The translations under genes and the position numbers were made by a program. 11,277 nt of DNA from Glandiceps talaboti. Its lineage: Eukaryota; Hemichordata; Enteropneusta; Spengelidae. The notes under the pieces were generated by a model, which was given only the letters and a program-made list of their open reading frames with translations, ran no database searches and was not told the DNA's origin. This document shows, one piece after another, positions 8,386-11,277 of the stretch. The DNA lies in contig NC_135569.1 of the NCBI RefSeq assembly GCF_964340395.1, forward strand, positions 2,009,123 through 2,020,399. The letters run 5' to 3'. Position 1 is the stretch's first letter. Each line of letters begins with the position of its first letter.

Positions 8386-9356
8386 TCCCCATAGAATACC
8401 TAATCTTTTCATTATTCAGAGTTGCAGGAATAAGTCATCTTCCGACTGCAAAGGGTCGGGCTTTGATATACCGTATCTCCACGGGTTAGCGCCCTCACAC
8501 GGTACATTCTCCTCTTTGATAAAAACTGTAAATGGCATTTTTGCATTGTTATGTTATTTAAGGCAGTTTTGTTTTTCACCTGCGAAAAGTTACAACTGCT
8601 AGTACTATAAGTCTAGAGGCTATCTATGGCTTCAAATCTCAAGATTTCTCTTCAACCTGTCTAGTGTAATGAGAAATCAATGAACCAGAAAGACGTAAAG
8701 AACATGTCAGTAGTGTCCAGATACGACAAATGTACCACATTATGTCACTGTCCCCAATAAACACCAACTTAGGGGTTATCATGGAGCAGAATTTATGTAA
8801 TGTTAATGACTGTGGGTGGCTTCGTTTGAATTTGAAAATTTCATCTCAGGACCTCATGATCTATATAGACGTAAGCAGAGATTTGAAGTCACAGATAGTC
8901 TCTAGACTTAGACTATAACAGTGTGGTTACTCAGAAAGTCGGTATTACTAACAACGGTGTCTAACAGTACAAAATTATAAACCAACTTGGTCCTTGAACA
9001 GGTGGGTAGTCTACATCACTGTCTCTGATTACACTAGCGTTCGTTCTTCATTGTAATACGTGACGCAGAAGTAACAACAGCGTTATAGATCCAGCGACTT
9101 TGGCAGGCTACACGTAGAGGTAGGTATGTTTGCTTGTTTCAATTGTGTCATACAATAATACCAATACAGTGACGATCGACGTCATACAACTGAACATTTT
9201 GAAACACGGACAGAAAATAGAAACTTATATCGGTAAATTTAAATAATTCCAAATTTATAAAATCATACATATATATGCACGTCTTGGTTACAAAATGTAA
9301 ATAGTGTATAAACTTTGAAAGAGAATGACAGGATATGTCTATATAAAGCATGTATG
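8386..9356. other. Intergenic stretch with no gene recognised
   Basis: This lies downstream of the ABCG-like stop and would contain its 3'UTR. A CpG-bearing patch at about 8450-8510 holds the inverted pair TACCGT ... ACGGTA about 34 bp apart, and a GGGTTAGCGCCCTC word reminiscent of tRNA-derived repeats, without enough of a tRNA to call one. The 62-codon frame at 8730-8918 has no recognisable features. Confidence 0.5.
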
Positions 9357-9362
9357 TTTATT
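9357..9362 (-). promoter_or_regulatory. AATAAA overlapping the ABCG-like stop codon
   Basis: On the minus strand the stop reads AAA-TAA-ACA, so AATAAA spans 9362-9357. If used as the poly(A) signal, the 3'UTR would be only some 10-30 nt. No other AATAAA or ATTAAA was seen on this strand down to about 8220; a TATAAA variant lies near 9256. Confidence 0.3.
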
Positions 9363-9559
9363 TTGGTTTATGATAAAACTTGAGAAGTAGGTAGGTGATG
9401 ATTCTTAGTATAACTGCCGTTACGGCTAATACGACCACATCCACCCAAAGTGGTAAGTGAACTTCCCAGAAATCCAGAATAGATTCAGGTTGTACTTCCA
9501 CCACATTCGTTCCGTTGTATGCAACACACTCCTCAAAGTACGACAACGGAAGACTGCAT
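9358..9559 (-). CDS. ABCG-type transporter, last exon (external loop, helix 6, stop)
   Basis: The exon has 202 nt ending at TAA 9360-9358. The acceptor ttattgtgtttctcag| precedes base 9559. It completes the split Thr codon and encodes 66 residues. First comes an external loop with two cysteines, CSLPLSYFEEC, and an N-glycosylation sequon in YNGTNV. An acidic stretch, EVQPESILDFWEV, follows. The last membrane helix is VDVVVLAVTAVILRIITYLL, followed by a short cytoplasmic tail LKFYHKPK. Cysteines plus a glycan in this loop match the known layout of ABCG transporters, where they form disulfides; that they do so here is inferred. The apparent upstream Met-Phe-Leu-Arg is intron, in the polypyrimidine and AG of the acceptor. 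Confidence 0.9.
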
Positions 9560-10051
9560 CTGAGAAACACAATAAAAGTATATCAAACAAATGTAAAAAT
9601 ATAACAATCAAGAATATTAAAAATAATACATGTAGAATGAAAGAGGAAAGATCTGGATATTTGCATGTTAGTCACAAAATCATAAAATCTGTTAAAATTT
9701 AAACAGCAGAAATGGTGTTTTAAATTGATAGGTACACTCCTAGCTTGCATGCTCATGCATATACTTCTAATGTACAACCACCTACATTACGAATGTCATT
9801 TTCAATACCTCGATCTCTGCATTGTACATATTTATTTAGGGGGTATACAGTTTAAATTTTGATTTCGGGTGGGGAGCGATGGAGGATTCTCCTTTAGATT
9901 TTTTCTGGTGACCCCCTCTGATGACTAGAAGGCGTAAGACAATCCATTGTTGCGTTGATGTTTCATTTCATATTTTGAGTTTATATTAACTTCCATAAGA
10001 AAATTTAGTCGGAAAATGGATTGTGCAGCCCATTCTCGCATGCCAGTATAC
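9560..10051. other. Last ABCG intron, left half
   Basis: This is AT-rich intron next to the last exon's acceptor. Open frames at 9426-9611, 9457-9702 and 9583-9777 overlap the real exon or run through intron and show no protein signature. No repeat was recognised here. Confidence 0.6.
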
Positions 10052-10340
10052 ATACAACCCATAACACCAAAGTAAAGCGTTTTCTGTATGTACCACAATC
10101 ATTTATAGCATCCATATCAAGTGTAAAAGTATACTGTTTCATTTGCTAATACAACCCATAACACCAAAGTAAAGCATTTTCTGTACATACTACAATCATT
10201 TATAGCATCCATATCAAGTATACTGTTTCATTTGCTGATACAACCCATAACACCAAAGTAAAGCATTTTCTGTATGTACATGTACTACAATCATTTATAG
10301 AATCCATATCAAGTGTAGCAGTATACAGTTTCATTTGCCA
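10052..10340. repeat. Three direct copies of an ~89-97 bp intronic unit
   Basis: Copies begin ATACAACCCATAACACCAAA at 10052, 10149 and 10238. Each runs through AGTAAAGC(G/A)TTTTCTGTA, ACAATCATTTATAG(C/A)ATCC and ATATCAAGT to GTATAC(T/A)GTTTCATTTGC. They differ by indels near the AAGTGTA(AAA/GCA)G segment and by a TGTACATG insertion in the third. They are more than 85% alike by eye. Confidence 0.92.
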
Positions 10341-10373
10341 CTTGACCACATTAGAAAGGCCATATGCTAGGCT

Positions 10374-10440
10374 TTGAAACAGTATACTTTTTATGAATGC
10401 TATAAATGAGTATAGCCGATGGAGAAAGTGCTTTATTTCA
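10374..10440. repeat. Inverted, diverged fourth copy of the 10052-10340 unit
   Basis: GAAACAGTATACTTTTTATG, then AATGCTATAAATGA and GAAAGTGCTTTATTTC, matches the reverse complement of the unit (GAAACAGTATACTTGATATG, GATGCTATAAATGA, GAAAATGCTTTACTTT) in the same order and similar spacing. It faces the three direct copies across about 35 bp. Confidence 0.75.
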
Positions 10441-10443
10441 GAG

Positions 10444-10543
10444 TTACTCATTGTATTTCTTCTGAAGCAACGACCCTTGATGGGTACGTTTCGGACGGTG
10501 CCGTAGAGGTCTGGTGGTTTGCGGCGTTGTACTAGCCTTGCTT
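10444..10543 (-). other. GC-rich intronic patch; possible alternative last exon of ABCG-like gene
   Basis: After a possible acceptor gggactag| at 10544, a frame in the phase needed by the upstream exon (AC|A) stays open for 32 codons to TAA at 10446-10444. It would give a basic tail starting SKASTTPQTTRPLRHRPKR. The acceptor lacks a pyrimidine tract, and the product would lack the external loop and helix 6. The patch 10465-10550 is markedly richer in GC and CpG than the rest of the intron. It may equally be a repeat fragment. Confidence 0.15.
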
Positions 10544-10626
10544 CTAGTCCCAATGTCACAGTAAATGTGATTTTGAATATTTTCTTTCTGTGTAATCACT
10601 ACATGTATGAGTGTTGTGTGACTTAC

Positions 10627-10828
10627 GTAAAAGGTTTGTTGTTTGTGAACTCCAGTGTCACCATTGCCTGAGATGTGTAGTAGACGAATGAAAGGTATTT
10701 CACCCATTGTAACCATACTGGAAAGGCTTTAATATAAAAACCAGCAGTGACCAAACTGAACATAAAAAGTACCGACGCTGCTACAATGCCATTCCTCATA
10801 TTATCAAATAACAATCCATACACCATTC
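10627..10828 (-). CDS. ABCG-type transporter, penultimate exon (membrane helix 5 region)
   Basis: The exon is 202 nt. The acceptor ttcactagtctttag| precedes base 10828 and the donor TTTTAC|gtaagt follows base 10627. It starts with two bases of a split codon and reads MVYGLLFDNMRNG, then the hydrophobic IVAASVLFMFSLVTAGFYI (transmembrane helix 5). Next comes the hallmark FPVWLQWVKYLSFVYYTSQA and then LEFTNNKPFT. In ABCG proteins the segment after helix 5 is the short helical part leading into the large external loop, and P..L.W..Y.S..YY is its usual signature. The ATG at 10826 is internal, because the exon opens two bases earlier at the acceptor. Continuation to the left is fixed by phase and by the loop plus last helix in the final exon. 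Confidence 0.9.
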
Positions 10829-11277
10829 CTAAAGACTAGTGAAGTGTGGTACAGAAAAGAAAATATTGTCATTTTATTAGAGTGGTGTGAATTAATATTA
10901 TGCAAACAAACATTTTATATAGTAATTACATTTGGTGCAAAAAGTATGAATTAATTTTTTTACATAATTTTAATTCTCCCATATTCGTGAAGAGACTAGT
11001 GTGTTTTTCATGTGTGTGATAGCAATGGTATTGCCTAATACGGCGATGTATTACGTTGGTTTCAATTTTAAAATGACTGCATTCATTTTTTTGTATAACC
11101 TTAAAAAAAATAACCTTTCTTATGAAGAATGAGTTTCTGATAGTGGACTTGTTACATACACACAAATTACAGCAATATCTTTGTGGATTTACATAGAAAT
11201 AAAATGTGATTACAAAACCTTGATAAATCAAAATGGTAGTTACCACTCTCTCCCTTCCTCATTCCCTCCCCCATCTC
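10829..11277. other. Partial ABCG intron at the right edge
   Basis: This is the sequence upstream (on the minus strand) of the penultimate exon's acceptor. It is AT-rich with a pyrimidine-rich run at 11243-11277. The 106-codon minus frame at 10926-11246 has no transporter-like composition and is taken as intron. Confidence 0.6.

Larger units (their letters stand above)
9358..10828 (-). other. ABCG-type half transporter, 3' part of gene (two last coding exons)
   Basis: Exons 10828-10627 and 9559-9358 join in phase 2 (AC|A, Thr) across a 1067-bp GT-AG intron. They give about 133 C-terminal residues of an ABCG/white-brown family ABC transporter. Such half transporters have an N-terminal ATPase domain and a C-terminal six-helix membrane domain, and act as dimers exporting lipids, sterols, pigments or xenobiotics. 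The ATPase domain and the first membrane helices should lie on exons to the right of this window; none is visible in 10829-11277. The fragment resembles the general ABCG pattern (GFYI..FPVWLQWVKYLSFVYY), but the subfamily and substrate cannot be assigned. Confidence 0.85.

Noticed and set aside
8730-8918. 62-codon plus-strand open frame
   Set aside because: It has no recognisable domain, and length and composition are within chance for this much sequence.
9457-9702. 81-codon plus-strand open frame
   Set aside because: It is antisense to the last ABCG exon and runs on into intron.
10200-10559. 119-codon minus-strand open frame
   Set aside because: Most of it reads through the intronic repeat copies, whose indels would shift any real frame, and it has no transporter-like content.
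10926-11246. 106-codon minus-strand open frame as an upstream ABCG exon
   Set aside because: It has no ABCG-like hydrophobic helices or motifs, and its phase and splice signals do not lead into the 10828 acceptor.

Overview
This is a piece of animal nuclear DNA. The genes are split by GT-AG introns, the protein fragments match metazoan families, and the rest is AT-rich and full of short repeats, foldbacks and simple-sequence tracts. The frequent TACATGTA-type words and the style of the repeats suggest a marine invertebrate (lophotrochozoan or invertebrate deuterostome), but that is a weak inference. There is nothing bacterial or viral in it.

Two protein genes are recognisable, both on the minus strand and in the same orientation. 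(1) Positions 6131 to 237 hold a complete four-exon orthologue of the human C1orf50 protein (DUF2452 family). All exon joins can be read from the sequence and give a 190-residue protein, with a stop codon in frame upstream of the start. (2) Positions 10828 to 9358 hold the last two coding exons of an ABCG-type (white/brown, half-size) ABC transporter. These encode the end of its membrane domain; the ATPase domain lies beyond the right edge. About 3.2 kb without a recognised gene separates the two.

The most striking object is a tandem array of about 3.0 kb (679-3697) inside the last intron of the C1orf50 gene. It has roughly 54 copies of a 54-56 bp unit, in two subfamilies (A, 56 bp; B, 54 bp) arranged A-B-A-B, with nested dimer, trimer and tetramer higher-order patterns and decayed units at both edges. 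On the transcribed strand every unit carries a branch-point-like word followed by a CAG|G acceptor-like word.

The stretch between the genes (6132-9357) holds a possible regulatory cluster (6474-6600), a T15G13 tract, a coding-like island (7193-7441) next to a 63-bp inverted repeat (7421-7682), an (AT)32 microsatellite, and a gap-free foldback with two 147-bp arms about 96% identical around an 18-nt loop (8074-8385). The last ABCG intron has three direct copies of an ~90-97 bp unit plus a fourth, diverged, inverted copy, and a GC-rich patch that reads as a possible alternative last exon.

The two genes show no functional link beyond being neighbours. No defence, toxin or mobile-element coding system was recognised. 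The candidates for something undescribed are the intronic array and the foldback.
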